DNA from: Amycolatopsis sp. EV170708-02-1
Lineage (GTDB): Bacteria > Actinomycetota > Actinomycetes > Mycobacteriales > Pseudonocardiaceae
Direction of reading: 5' to 3'
Length of the DNA stretch: 64,000 bases
Assembly (NCBI RefSeq): GCF_022479115.1
Contig: NZ_CP092497.1
Span: 8,494,001-8,558,000, forward strand
This document shows, piece after piece, positions 9,400-18,545 of the stretch (position 1 is its first letter; each line of letters starts with the position of its first letter). The notes beneath the pieces are model-generated. The model was not told where the DNA came from and did not search any database. It saw only the letters and a program-made list of their open reading frames with translations. The position numbers and the translations under genes are program-made.

Positions 9400-11295
9400 T
9401 CAGGGGGTCCGGGCCGAAACGGCGCCGCGGTACCAGTACTCGAGGGTCAAGATGTGCCAGAGATGCTTGGACCGGTCCTGCTGCCCGGACGCGTCTTCGT
9501 CGACGAGCCTCTGCAGGGCCTCACGACGGAGGAACCCGGCCTTCACCAATTCACCTTCGTTCGTCACCTCGCGCACCAGAGGCGCGAGGTCGCGGCTCAT
9601 CCAAGCCCGCAGCGGCGCGCTGAACAGCCCCTTCGGCCGATGCACGATCTCGGCGGGGAGGATGGACAGCGCCGCTTCCTTGAGCGCCATCTTCCCTTGG
9701 CGCTTCACGATCTTCTTGTCGCCGGGGATCCGGAACGCGGCCTTCACGACCTCGATGTCGACGAACGGCGTCCGCACCTCGGTGGAGGCGGCCATACTGG
9801 ACCGGTCGGTGTAGGCGAGGTTGAGCCCGGGCAGGAAGAGCCGGGAATCGGCGAGGCACATGCGGTTCACGAAATCCGACAACGCGTTGTCGTGATAGGT
9901 GTCCGCGTGCTCGGTGATCACGTCGTCGACGGCGCCCGCGAGGTCCGGGTTCAGCAGCCCGGCGAGTTCGGCCTGGTCGTACATCGTGTAGCTGCGCCGG
10001 AACGCGGTCTCCTCGGGCAGTTCCGCGAACGAGAGGAACCGCTTGGCGAACCGGACCGACCGGAAGCCGCGTTTCGAGGTCGCCACCGGCAGTCTGTCCA
10101 CAAGGGACTCGACGGGTCGCCGCACGAGCCCGGGAACCCGCTGGTACCGCACGGCGATCTTGTTCGCGAGGTGCTTGCGGTATCCGGCGAACAGCTCGTC
10201 GGCGCCCATCCCCGAGAGCATCACCTTGACCCCGGCCTCCCGGGCGGCGGTGCAGATCAGGTAGCTGTTGATCGCCGCCGGATCGCCGATCGGCTCGTCG
10301 AGGTGATACGTCATCCGCGGCAGCAGGTCGAGCACCTGCGGCGCGATCTCGATCTCGTGCAGGTCGACGCCGAACTTCGCGGCGACCTTCTTCGCGTACA
10401 TCAGGTCGTCCGGCATCGCCTCGAATTTCGCGTCCTCGGCCCGGAAACCGATGGTGTACGCGGAGATCCCCGGCCGCTCGCGCGCGGCGAGCGCGGTCAG
10501 GTAGCTGGAGTCGAGCCCGCCGGAAAGGAACGTCGCGACTGGCACGTCGGCGATCAGGTGCTTGCGCGTGGAGTCCTCGATGACGGCGTTGAGGTCGAAC
10601 TCGCCTTCATAGGCCGCGCCCTCTTCGGCGACCTGACGCAGCGACCAGAAGGTGCCACGCTCGACGTCGCCGTTCGGCCGGAACCGCGCCCAGCTGCCCG
10701 GCGGCAGCTTCTCGGCCTCGCGGAACGCGCATCGGCCGTCCGGGACCCAGTAGTAGAGCAGGGAAGCGACCAGCGCGGTGTCGTCGACGGTCAGCGAACC
10801 GCCCAGCTCGGCGGCCAGCGCCTTCAGCTCCGACGCGAACGCGACGCCCTTGCCGCGGCGCACCAGGAACAGCGGTTTGATGCCCAGCTGGTCACGGACC
10901 AGCACCAGCTCGCCGGAACGCTCGTCGAAGACGCCGAACGCGAACATGCCGCGCAGCCGGTGCAGGCCATCGGTGCCCCACTTCCGCCAGGCTTCCAGCA
11001 AGACCTCGGTGTCGGACGTGCCACGGAAGCGCACGCCGGCGGCTTCGAGTTCCTTCCGCAGCTCCGGCGCGTTGTACAGCTCGCCGTTGTAGGTCAGCGC
11101 GAGCCCGTCCTTGACCATCGGCTGCGCGCCGGTCTCGGTCAGGTCGACGATCGACAGGCGCCGGTGTCCTAAGTGGACTTCCCCGTGGTCGTACCTGCCG
11201 GAACCGTCCGGGCCCCGGTGCGCGAGTGTCTTGGTGAGCCGATCGGTGAGCGGTCCCCCGTCCGGCCAGAAGTAGGCCCCTGCGATGCCGCACAT
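9400..11295 (-). CDS. asnB: Asparagine synthase (glutamine-hydrolysing)
   Basis: This 631-residue class B asparagine synthetase has the glutaminase nucleophile Cys2 in the N-terminal MCGIAGAY. The ATP pyrophosphatase loop SGGLDSS is at about residue 255, and GMGADELFAGY lies further on. The enzyme moves ammonia from glutamine to a beta-aspartyl-AMP. In a polysaccharide operon the same fold often amidates uronic acids or other carboxyl groups, so a sugar-amidating role is plausible alongside asparagine synthesis. The ATG start has AGGGAG upstream. It is 13 bp downstream of the second Wzz-like gene and belongs to the same operon. Confidence 0.92.
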   Translation of the reverse strand: MCGIAGAYFWPDGGPLTDRLTKTLAHRGPDGSGRYDHGEVHLGHRRLSIVDLTETGAQPMVKDGLALTYNGELYNAPELRKELEAAGVRFRGTSDTEVLLEAWRKWGTDGLHRLRGMFAFGVFDERSGELVLVRDQLGIKPLFLVRRGKGVAFASELKALAAELGGSLTVDDTALVASLLYYWVPDGRCAFREAEKLPPGSWARFRPNGDVERGTFWSLRQVAEEGAAYEGEFDLNAVIEDSTRKHLIADVPVATFLSGGLDSSYLTALAARERPGISAYTIGFRAEDAKFEAMPDDLMYAKKVAAKFGVDLHEIEIAPQVLDLLPRMTYHLDEPIGDPAAINSYLICTAAREAGVKVMLSGMGADELFAGYRKHLANKIAVRYQRVPGLVRRPVESLVDRLPVATSKRGFRSVRFAKRFLSFAELPEETAFRRSYTMYDQAELAGLLNPDLAGAVDDVITEHADTYHDNALSDFVNRMCLADSRLFLPGLNLAYTDRSSMAASTEVRTPFVDIEVVKAAFRIPGDKKIVKRQGKMALKEAALSILPAEIVHRPKGLFSAPLRAWMSRDLAPLVREVTNEGELVKAGFLRREALQRLVDEDASGQQDRSKHLWHILTLEYWYRGAVSARTP

Positions 11296-11308
11296 CTACT
11301 TTCGCTCC

Positions 11309-12883
11309 CTAAAGCGCTTCGGCGTTATCCGGTGACACAGGCTTGAATCGTTTGGTCGGCTGATCGCTGTTGTCGTCGGCGCGTTTGTACGGGGTCGGAT
11401 GCCGTCGCCCGTTCTTCTTCTCCCGGGGGAACATCTCGACCGGCTTCACCGGCGGGGCCGGGCGCTCCGGCACGGCACCGGCGCGGCCGCGCAACGCGGT
11501 GTGCAGGCCGTCCCACAGCGTCCCGTCGGTGTGGTCGCGCGGATCCGGGTCCACCACGACGACGCCGATGATCGGGATCCGCCGGTCCGCCAGCTGACGG
11601 GCGACGGTGTGCAGCCATTCGGTGTTGGCGTGCCCGGCGCGCACGACGAGGATCGTCTCCGTGCCGAGGAATTCGAGGTCGGTCCACGCCGTTCCGGGCT
11701 CGATCGAGCCGACGCCGATGCGCCGTTCCCTCGCGGCCATCGGGGCGTCCCCGCGGTCCAGCACCTGGACGGGGCCGTCGCCCGCCAGCTCGCGGAGGTT
11801 CGCCTTCGGCAGGTCGTCGACGAGCGAGACCGGCCCCTTCTCGGCCAGCTCGCGCGCCATGTCGACGGCGAGCGCGGCGGTGACCTGGCGGGCACCGAGG
11901 TCGAGCATCGACACCGAGCCGCCCTCTTGCCGGGCCGCGCGGACGAGGGTCGCCGCGACCCGCTGCCGCCGGGTCACCGCCCGGGACCGCCGCAGGAAAC
12001 GCGGCGGCTTGGGCAGCTGCGCGATCACCGAGGCGCCGAGGTGCCGCGAGATCTCGCGGCGCAGGACCGGCCGGTCCTTCACCACGCTCGTGACGGCCGC
12101 GAGCCCCAGCCCGGCGAGCAACCCCAGCGCGAAGCCGATCCCGGCGTCGGTGGCGAGGGTCTTGAGCAGCGAATGCGGCAGGATCCGCGGCGCGTCCACG
12201 ATCTGCGTCCCGGCGGCGACCTTCGGCGTGCCGATGCCCGCCTCCTGCGCGCGGCCGTCGTAGTCGGAGATCTTGGACGTCAGCTCCGCGCGGCGCGAGT
12301 ACAGCCGCTCCAGCTGCGCGGGGTTGGCGTTGCGGCCTTTGGCCTCTTCGGTGACGATCGACGCTTCGATCGGGGTGAGCTCGTTCTGGGCCTGGTTGCG
12401 CTGGTCGAGCAGGGCCTTCTGCTGCGCCGCCGCGGCCGCCTGGTTGCGGCCGATGTACTCGGTGATGAAGGCGTCCGAGATCGCCTGCGCGCGGGCCAGC
12501 GCCTCGTCCTTGGTCTTGCCCTTGACCGTCAGCTGGAGCACGTTGTTCGTCAGGCCGAGCCCCTCGTACTCCTTGAGGAACTCCTCCGGCGGCTGCGTGC
12601 TGTTCAGTTTCTTGAGCGCCTCGCCCGCGGTCTTCGTCGTCTGGAGCACGGCGACGTCGGTCCGCATCAGCGTCCCGCTGTCGGTCGGCGAGTCGTCGGG
12701 GTGGATCACGAGGATCTGCGCGACCGCGGTGGGCGGCGACGGCAGGAGCATCGCGACCAGCCCGCCGGCGATCAGCCCCAGCAGGGCGGTGGCCACCCAC
12801 AGCCGTCGTCGTCTCCGTACCGAGACGACCAGCCGCTGCAGGTCGATGAGCGGCTCGGATTTCGCTTTTTCGGCGCTGGTCAC
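11309..12883 (-). CDS. Wzz/GumC-type chain-length protein with a degenerate BY-kinase-like domain
   Basis: This 524-residue protein has one membrane segment near residue 25 and another near residue 235, bracketing an extracytoplasmic coiled-coil region (ISDAFITEYIGRNQAAAAAQQ onward). A cytoplasmic tail carries a P-loop-ATPase-like fold. In Wzc-type proteins such a tail is a tyrosine kinase. Here the expected Walker A GKS/T is replaced by DLGARQVTAAL, so kinase activity is unlikely. It probably sets polymer length or helps export. The GTG start overlaps the upstream paralogue by 4 bp (GTGA). Confidence 0.82.
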   Translation of the reverse strand: MTSAEKAKSEPLIDLQRLVVSVRRRRRLWVATALLGLIAGGLVAMLLPSPPTAVAQILVIHPDDSPTDSGTLMRTDVAVLQTTKTAGEALKKLNSTQPPEEFLKEYEGLGLTNNVLQLTVKGKTKDEALARAQAISDAFITEYIGRNQAAAAAQQKALLDQRNQAQNELTPIEASIVTEEAKGRNANPAQLERLYSRRAELTSKISDYDGRAQEAGIGTPKVAAGTQIVDAPRILPHSLLKTLATDAGIGFALGLLAGLGLAAVTSVVKDRPVLRREISRHLGASVIAQLPKPPRFLRRSRAVTRRQRVAATLVRAARQEGGSVSMLDLGARQVTAALAVDMARELAEKGPVSLVDDLPKANLRELAGDGPVQVLDRGDAPMAARERRIGVGSIEPGTAWTDLEFLGTETILVVRAGHANTEWLHTVARQLADRRIPIIGVVVVDPDPRDHTDGTLWDGLHTALRGRAGAVPERPAPPVKPVEMFPREKKNGRRHPTPYKRADDNSDQPTKRFKPVSPDNAEAL

Positions 12884-14187
12884 GCGGTACCTGCCAGTGC
12901 TTCGTGGTCGGACGGGGTGGACGTGCCGGGCCGGGTGCGGGTCGGCCGGACCGGCCGGATCAGCACGGTGCCCACCATGGCGAGACCGGCGTCGGCGACG
13001 GCTTCGGCGATCCCGACCAGCTCCCACGCGGACCGGGAACCGAGGCTCGTCACGACGAGGACCCCGTCCGCGTCGGTGTCCGCGACGACGGGCCGCGCCG
13101 GGGACACCGTCACGACGGTGAACCACCGCCCGGCGAGCGCGGCGAGCCGTTCGGCCGCGGCCTGCCCGGCGCGATCGCCGTCGGCGGCGACCACGAGCAG
13201 CCGCCGGTGCGGCAGCCGGGAGACCAGGCGCCGGTACAGGACGTCGGAGTCGATCTCGTCGGCGAAGACGTCGACCCGCGGGACGTTCCACGGCCTGTCG
13301 TCGCGGAGGAGCTTCGCCCGCAAGGTGGTCGCGGCGGGCGGCCGCTCCACGGCGTCGAAGGTGGCCAGCACCGGGCCGCCGATCGCCGCGGCGATCTCCT
13401 CCTCGTCCCGCAGCCGCCGGTCGGTGCGGGCGGTGAAGAGGTGACCGAACAGGCCGATGAGGAAGAACAGCGCCGCACCGCCGAGGGCGAGCTGCGGAAG
13501 CGTGGGCGCCGCCGCCGAGGACGGCAGCTCGGCCGAGCCGAGGACGACCATGTTGCCGAGGCCGCTGGCGGTGTCGGCCGCGTTCAAACTCGACATCGCC
13601 GACTCGATCGACGAACGCAGGCCCTGCAGTTCGGTGCGGAGCTGGACGCTCTCGACGGTCGTCTTGCCGTCGTTGACCTTCGCGGAGAGTTCGCTGATGC
13701 GCTGGTTCGTCTGCTGGACCTGCTGGCGCAGCGTCTCGCGGCGTTCCTGCGCCAGCTGGACCGCCGCGTCGCCGGAACCGGCGATGATCTGCGTCGAGTA
13801 CTTCACGAACTCGCTCGCGAGCTGATCGGCCATCCGCTGCGTCTGTTCGGCGGTGTCACCGGTGGCCTCGATGGTGATGACATTGCCCTGTGCGACCGAC
13901 GTGGCCACCTTCTCCCGCAGCTCGGCGCCGGTCATCCCGTCGCCCAGCCCGGCGGCGGCCCGGTCGAGCACGACCGAACTGGTCGCCACCTCGGCCTGGG
14001 TGAGCAGCTCGTCCGCCTCGCGCGGGCCCTGCAGCAGCACGCTGGACGTCGTGATGTAGCCGGGCGAAAGGATCACCGAAGATCCCGCGCCGACCAGGGC
14101 GCCGAGGACGGCGAGGGCCACCAAGGTCCGCCATCGCCCGCGCAAGACCTGTCCGAGCATGGACAGGCGCACCGTGTCGTCAGTCAA
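12880..14187 (-). CDS. Second Wzz-type chain-length/export protein with a degenerate cytoplasmic domain
   Basis: This 435-residue protein has membrane segments at about residues 22-42 and 230-250 around a Gln- and Glu-rich coiled coil. A C-terminal cytoplasmic domain follows, beginning RRLLVVAADGDRAG. The position of a Walker A motif holds ADGDRAGQAAA, without the GKS/T. With its downstream neighbour it forms a tandem pair of kinase-dead co-polymerase-like proteins. The start is a TTG at 14187 with GGGAG about eight bases upstream; a GTG five codons later is an alternative. A weak promoter-like sequence lies upstream. Confidence 0.78.
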   Translation of the reverse strand: MTDDTVRLSMLGQVLRGRWRTLVALAVLGALVGAGSSVILSPGYITTSSVLLQGPREADELLTQAEVATSSVVLDRAAAGLGDGMTGAELREKVATSVAQGNVITIEATGDTAEQTQRMADQLASEFVKYSTQIIAGSGDAAVQLAQERRETLRQQVQQTNQRISELSAKVNDGKTTVESVQLRTELQGLRSSIESAMSSLNAADTASGLGNMVVLGSAELPSSAAAPTLPQLALGGAALFFLIGLFGHLFTARTDRRLRDEEEIAAAIGGPVLATFDAVERPPAATTLRAKLLRDDRPWNVPRVDVFADEIDSDVLYRRLVSRLPHRRLLVVAADGDRAGQAAAERLAALAGRWFTVVTVSPARPVVADTDADGVLVVTSLGSRSAWELVGIAEAVADAGLAMVGTVLIRPVRPTRTRPGTSTPSDHEALAGTA

Positions 14188-14250
14188 AGCCGGGGTCTCC
14201 CATCGGTGCGTGCGGGTGCAGCATCAATCCCGTCGGAGCGACCGCGATGT

Positions 14251-14280
14251 TGGTTACAGGATTGCCCGAGTCTTGTTCAA
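14251..14280 (-). promoter_or_regulatory. Possible sigma-70-type promoter for the wzz-asnB operon
   Basis: On the minus strand TTGAAC (14280-14275) and TAACCA (14256-14251) are separated by 18 bp, within the 112-bp gap upstream of the first Wzz gene. The match to consensus is partial and no other evidence supports it. Confidence 0.3.
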
Positions 14281-14299
14281 AACGCGATCGGGAAGCCGA

Positions 14300-15487
14300 T
14301 CACCGGACCGCGGCCGCATAGGCCGCGAGCAGGGCTTTCTGCGAGTTCTCCCACGAGAGCGGGCCGGCCACGCGCGCCCGTCCCAGCTCACCCATCTCGG
14401 CCCGCTGTTCCGGCGAGTCGAGCAGATGCGCGATCAGCTTCGCGAACTCCGGCTCGTCGTTCGCCGGCGCGTACAGCGCGGCCTCGCCCGCCGAAACGCG
14501 GGCCTCCCGCAGTTCGAAGGAGACGATCGGACGGCTCATCGCCATGTACTCCATGATCTTGTTCATGGTCGACACGTCGTTGAGCGGGTTCAGCGGATCC
14601 GGCGAAAGGCAGACGTCGGCCGAGGACAGGTAGCGCAGCAGGTCCTCGTCGGAGATCCGGCCGGTGAACTCGACCTGGTCGCCGAGCTTCAGCTCCTTGG
14701 ACAACGCCACCATGGCGTCGAAGGCGTCACCGGAACCGATGAACACGGCGTGCCAGTCGGTGCGGCCCACCTCGTCACGCAGCGAAGCGAGCGCGCGCAA
14801 CGCGTAGTCGACGCCGTCCTGCGGGCCCATCACACCGAGGTACGCGAGCAGATGCGGCTTGCCCTTCTTCAGTTCGGGCTCGGGCGGCACGCTGTGGAAC
14901 CGCTCGACCACGGGCGCGCTGCGCACGACGAAGACGTCGTCCGGCGATTTGCCACCGCGTTTCACGGCGACGTCCTTGTAGCTCTCGTTGGTCGCGATGA
15001 CGACGTCGACCGTCTTGTACGTGCGGCGCTCCAGCGCGCAGACCGCGCGGTACAGGAAGTCCTCCCCGCGGTCGAAGCGCGAGAGGTACAGCTCGGGGCA
15101 GAGGTCGTGCTGGTCGAAGATGAACTTCGCGCCCTGGCGTTTGAGGTACAACGCGACCAGGAACAGCAGATCCGGCGGGTTGCAGGCGTGCACCACGTCG
15201 ACCCGGCCGACCTTGCGCGCGAGCCGGAGCGTGTGCCACAGCGCGGAGCCGTACTCCTGGACGTACCCGGCCGGGCCACCGGTGGCGGCCTTCAGCGGGT
15301 ACCGCAGGATGTGGACGCCGTCGATGGTGACCTCGGCTTCGGTGTCCCGTTTCGTCCCTTGTGGACAGATGACGTGGACTTCCCAGCCGGCGCCCGTGAG
15401 GGTCTGGCACTCCTGCCAGACACGGCGATCGAAGGGGACGGAAAGGTTCTCGACGAGGATGAGAGCTTTACCAGGCAAGACCGACAT
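14300..15487 (-). CDS. Glycosyltransferase family 4 protein (WbuB-like)
   Basis: This 395-residue GT-B enzyme starts with ALILVENLSVPFDRRVWQE, a segment seen in the WbuB-like GT4 subgroup. It contains HACNPPDLLFLVAL and FDQHDLCPELY in the acceptor domain and a C-terminal donor domain with SPDPLNPLNDVSTMNKIMEY, which includes the acidic-hydroxyl donor-binding region. It probably adds an early sugar to the repeat unit. The ATG at 15487 has AGAGGGA just upstream and lies inside the end of the dehydrogenase gene (20-bp overlap), so the two are co-transcribed. The frame remains open further upstream, but without similarity to the family. Confidence 0.87.
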   Translation of the reverse strand: MSVLPGKALILVENLSVPFDRRVWQECQTLTGAGWEVHVICPQGTKRDTEAEVTIDGVHILRYPLKAATGGPAGYVQEYGSALWHTLRLARKVGRVDVVHACNPPDLLFLVALYLKRQGAKFIFDQHDLCPELYLSRFDRGEDFLYRAVCALERRTYKTVDVVIATNESYKDVAVKRGGKSPDDVFVVRSAPVVERFHSVPPEPELKKGKPHLLAYLGVMGPQDGVDYALRALASLRDEVGRTDWHAVFIGSGDAFDAMVALSKELKLGDQVEFTGRISDEDLLRYLSSADVCLSPDPLNPLNDVSTMNKIMEYMAMSRPIVSFELREARVSAGEAALYAPANDEPEFAKLIAHLLDSPEQRAEMGELGRARVAGPLSWENSQKALLAAYAAAVR

Positions 15488-16784
15488 ATCCCTCTTCAGC
15501 CCGGCGCTCGGCGGCGTCGGGTACGCGGACGAGATCGATGATGGTGTGGCCGCCACCGGCCGGGAGCGCCGCGAGGACCTCCGGGTCGGCACAGCCGATG
15601 AGGCAGACGTCGGCGTGGTCGACGACCTCGCCGATGGAGCCGGCCAGCAGCTGGCCGAGATGCGGCAGCCTGCCCTCGATGTACTCGCGGTTCGCGCCCA
15701 TCAGCCGCGAAAGGCTGACGTTGGCGTCGTAGATGCGGAGGTCGTAACCCTTGCCGAGCAGCCGCTCCGCGAGCTCGACGAGCGGGCTCTCGCGGAGGTC
15801 GTCGGTGCCGGGCTTGAACGAAAGGCCGAACAGGCCGATCTTGCGTTTCCCGGTGCGCGCGACGAGGTCGAAGGCGCGCTGGAGGTGTTCGTCGTTGGAG
15901 GGCAGCACGTGCGAGAGGATCGGGACGGCGACGTCCGCGCGGTGCGCGGCGTAGACCAGGCCGCGCAGATCCTTGGGGAGGCACGAGCCGCCGAAGGCGA
16001 ACCCGGGGCGGAGGTAGGCGGGGCTGATGTTGAGCTTGCGGTCGGCGAGGAAGACGTCGATCACCTGGTGCGAGTCGAGCCCCAGCGCGCGGCAGATGGC
16101 GCCGAGCTCGTTCGCGAAGCCGATCTTGAGCCCGTGGAAGGAGTTGTCGGCGTACTTCGTCATCTCGGCGACCGGGATCGCGACGCGGAAGACCTCGCCG
16201 GGAAGCCCTTCGTACAGCGCCGCGACGACGTCGCCGCTGGCCGGGTCGAGCTCGCCGATGACGGTCTTGGGCGGGTCGAAGAAGTCCTTGACACTGCTTC
16301 CCTCGCGCAGGAACTCGGGGTTCACCGCGACCCCGAAATCCACGCCGGCGGTGCGGCCGGACGACTTCTCGAGGATGGGGACGAGCAGATCCAGGCAGGT
16401 GCCGGGGAGCATGGTGCTGCGGAAGACGACGGTGTGCCGTTCGGTCTTGTCTCGGAGCGCTTCGCCGATCTCCTCGGCGACGCGCTCCAGGAACGCCGTC
16501 GACAGGCTGCCGTTCGGCGCGGACGGGGTACCGACACAGATCAGGGAGACTTCGCTGTCCGCGATCGCCTGTCTTACGTCGGTGGTCGCTCTCAGCTTGC
16601 CTTCGGCGACCACTTCCGCGGTCAGTTCGCCGATCCGCTCCTCGACCACCGGCGCCTTGCCGCTGGAGACGAGTTCGATCTTCACCGGGTTCACGTCGAC
16701 CCCGACGACCTCGTGCCCGCGTCCGGCCAGGCACGCCGCCGACACGCAACCGACGTAACCGAGCCCGAAGACACTGATCTTCAT
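15468..16784 (-). CDS. Nucleotide-sugar dehydrogenase, closest in motifs to GDP-mannose 6-dehydrogenase
   Basis: This 438-residue protein converts a nucleotide-bound hexose to a uronic acid using two NAD. It has the N-terminal Rossmann motif GLGYVG, the central VNPEFLREGS, the catalytic Cys in GGSCLPKDLRG and a C-terminal domain with GLSFKPGTDDLRESP. Length and these segments resemble AlgD-type GDP-mannose dehydrogenases more than UDP-glucose dehydrogenases, as far as I can recall the families. The ATG at 16784 has GGAGG eight bases upstream; an upstream GTG at 16805 lacks this. It is the first gene of the polysaccharide locus and would supply a uronic acid, consistent with the heparinase-like lyase. 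Confidence 0.88.
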   Translation of the reverse strand: MKISVFGLGYVGCVSAACLAGRGHEVVGVDVNPVKIELVSSGKAPVVEERIGELTAEVVAEGKLRATTDVRQAIADSEVSLICVGTPSAPNGSLSTAFLERVAEEIGEALRDKTERHTVVFRSTMLPGTCLDLLVPILEKSSGRTAGVDFGVAVNPEFLREGSSVKDFFDPPKTVIGELDPASGDVVAALYEGLPGEVFRVAIPVAEMTKYADNSFHGLKIGFANELGAICRALGLDSHQVIDVFLADRKLNISPAYLRPGFAFGGSCLPKDLRGLVYAAHRADVAVPILSHVLPSNDEHLQRAFDLVARTGKRKIGLFGLSFKPGTDDLRESPLVELAERLLGKGYDLRIYDANVSLSRLMGANREYIEGRLPHLGQLLAGSIGEVVDHADVCLIGCADPEVLAALPAGGGHTIIDLVRVPDAAERRAEEGYVGLAW

Positions 16785-17083
16785 GACGAATTCCTCCAGC
16801 CGCATTCCGCTGCCCGTTGGTCGGCGGTGGGACCGGGTTCGTTACCGGTGTCCGTCGTTCGCCTGCTTTTGGCGGAATGCCTGTGCGGCAAGGGAATTAC
16901 TCATCGTTCGAGGAGTGCGAAACGCTACAGGGAGCGCGTAAGAATTTCGTCTCGATCTCCCGTACACGCCAGAGGCGCCTTCTCGGTTGCCTTCCGGTGA
17001 CGCCGGAATGTTCCGTACTGGTCAATCGGGCGAAGCGACTCTTAGGTTTACGTCGTCAACGACGAGCACCTGGGGGACAACCG

Positions 17084-18490
17084 ATGCGAAGAACCCTGCC
17101 CGGAAAGCGGCTGCGCACCATCGGCGTACTGACGTCGGCCTTCACCCTCGCCGGAGCGATCACCGCGATACCCGCGTACGCCGATCCCGGCCCGAACCTC
17201 AAGATCACGGCGGCCGTGGCGGACGGGCGCTGGCTGCGGGACGACACCATTCCGATCGATCTGACGATCACCAACATCGGCGACGCCACGGCGACCGAGG
17301 TCATGGCCGAGGGAAGCACCTACTCCGGTCCGTATTACGGCTTCGACCTGGACACCTGGGGAGAGCTGAGCAGCAACGGGCCGGGCGCCTCCTTCCAGCC
17401 GGGCGAAAGCCGGTCCTATCGCGTGACCGGCCGGATCTGGGGCGCGGAAGCGGGCAATCCCGTGGTGAGACTCGAGGTGAGGGCCCCGGTCGACACCGAC
17501 CGCACGGACAACACCTTCGATGTCACGGTGAACGTGATCCCACCGGAGACCACCGAACGGGTCGCAGGCCAGGCTTACGGAGACAAGAACCGCGACGGCG
17601 TCTTCTCCCCGGGAGAGGAACTGGCGGGGATCAAGGCCCTGGTGGGTGGCCCTGGAATGCCGAACGAACTGTCGGTGCTCACGGACGCCGCGGGCCGGTT
17701 CTCCTTCGACGCCGTCCCGGTCGGCGCCACCCGGATCTTGTACTTCCGCGACGTCCCCGACGGCTGGCTGCTGCCGGAAAGCACCATGATGCGCCTGGAC
17801 GGCAGCGGCAAGTACCAAGATCTGAGCCTCCGCGGCCAGCAGCCGCTCAGCCAGGCACTTCAAGCGACGATCGCGCTCGACAAAACGAGCTATGCGCCCG
17901 GCGAGACGGCCAAGGCGACGGTCACGCTCACGAACAGTGGCGCGCACCCGCTCTCCGGCCTCTTCGTGACCTGCAGCGACGACGGCACCGGAACGGCACT
18001 GAAGATCCCGCAGGAACAGTGGGGCGCGTTCGGCTCCCCGCAGGCGGGCGCACTGGCCCCGGGGCAGCGACTGGTGCTCCCCCTGACCGCCCCGGTGCCC
18101 GAGAAGGCCCTCTACTACGGCGGCACGTCCCTCTACTGCTTCTTCGACGGCAAGACCTACCTATCCGGTCCGCAGGTGTCCGTCACGGCCAAGGTGCCCG
18201 GCAAGCGCGCCGATGCCCGCGGACTGGCCTGGGTCGACAAGAACAACAACTACCGGCCGGACGACGGTGAAGGTCTCGCCAACCTGACCGCCACTTTGTC
18301 CACAAAGGACAACAAGCTGGTTTCGCTCGCCAGGACCGACGCCACGGGTCACGTGACCTTCCCCGGCGTCGCCGTCGGCGAATACGTCTTCCGCGTGACG
18401 GGTCCATGGAAGGCGGTCCACAGCTCGACCATCCAGCACGTCGCGCCGCCGTACGGCGGGGACTGGTGGGTGCAGATGGAGCCGCGCTGA
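17084..18490 (+). CDS. Secreted protein with CARDB-like and SdrD B-like repeat domains
   Basis: This 468-residue protein has a Sec signal peptide (residues 1 to about 33, ending AIPAYA). After an N-terminal Ig-like stretch (about 35-145) comes an SdrD_B-like unit with the calcium-loop-like DKNRDGVFSPGEE at about 165. A second CARDB-like region (about 245-370) and a second B-like unit with DKNNNYRPDDGEG at about 385 follow. Such domains occur in secreted adhesive or scaffold proteins; no catalytic residues are visible and there is no LPXTG anchor. The ATG at 17084 follows GGGGGA. It is divergent from the polysaccharide operon across 299 bp, where I see no clear regulatory motif. Confidence 0.82.
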   Translation: MRRTLPGKRLRTIGVLTSAFTLAGAITAIPAYADPGPNLKITAAVADGRWLRDDTIPIDLTITNIGDATATEVMAEGSTYSGPYYGFDLDTWGELSSNGPGASFQPGESRSYRVTGRIWGAEAGNPVVRLEVRAPVDTDRTDNTFDVTVNVIPPETTERVAGQAYGDKNRDGVFSPGEELAGIKALVGGPGMPNELSVLTDAAGRFSFDAVPVGATRILYFRDVPDGWLLPESTMMRLDGSGKYQDLSLRGQQPLSQALQATIALDKTSYAPGETAKATVTLTNSGAHPLSGLFVTCSDDGTGTALKIPQEQWGAFGSPQAGALAPGQRLVLPLTAPVPEKALYYGGTSLYCFFDGKTYLSGPQVSVTAKVPGKRADARGLAWVDKNNNYRPDDGEGLANLTATLSTKDNKLVSLARTDATGHVTFPGVAVGEYVFRVTGPWKAVHSSTIQHVAPPYGGDWWVQMEPR

Positions 18491-18492
18491 GT

Positions 18493-18538
18493 CTCGTGAG
18501 TGGTAAGGACGGTTCTAACCGTCCTTACCACTCACGAG
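18493..18538. terminator. Long perfect palindrome acting as a bidirectional terminator
   Basis: Arms at 18493-18514 and 18517-18538 are perfectly complementary over 22 bp around a CT centre. The site lies 2 bp after one stop codon and 7 bp before the stop of the convergent chitosanase gene. It can form the same hairpin in both transcripts. Confidence 0.85.
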
Positions 18539-18545
18539 GTTTTCG

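Noticed and set aside
7576..11172. 1198-codon open frame on the plus strand
   Set aside because: It lies antisense to the oxidoreductase and asnB. Its Arg/Gly/His-rich, low-complexity translation and the strong motifs on the other strand mark it as a high-GC shadow frame.
16785..17083. Possible riboswitch upstream of the secreted SdrD_B-like protein
   Set aside because: I compared by eye with the ydaO-type c-di-AMP element often found before secreted proteins, and the conserved segments are not present.
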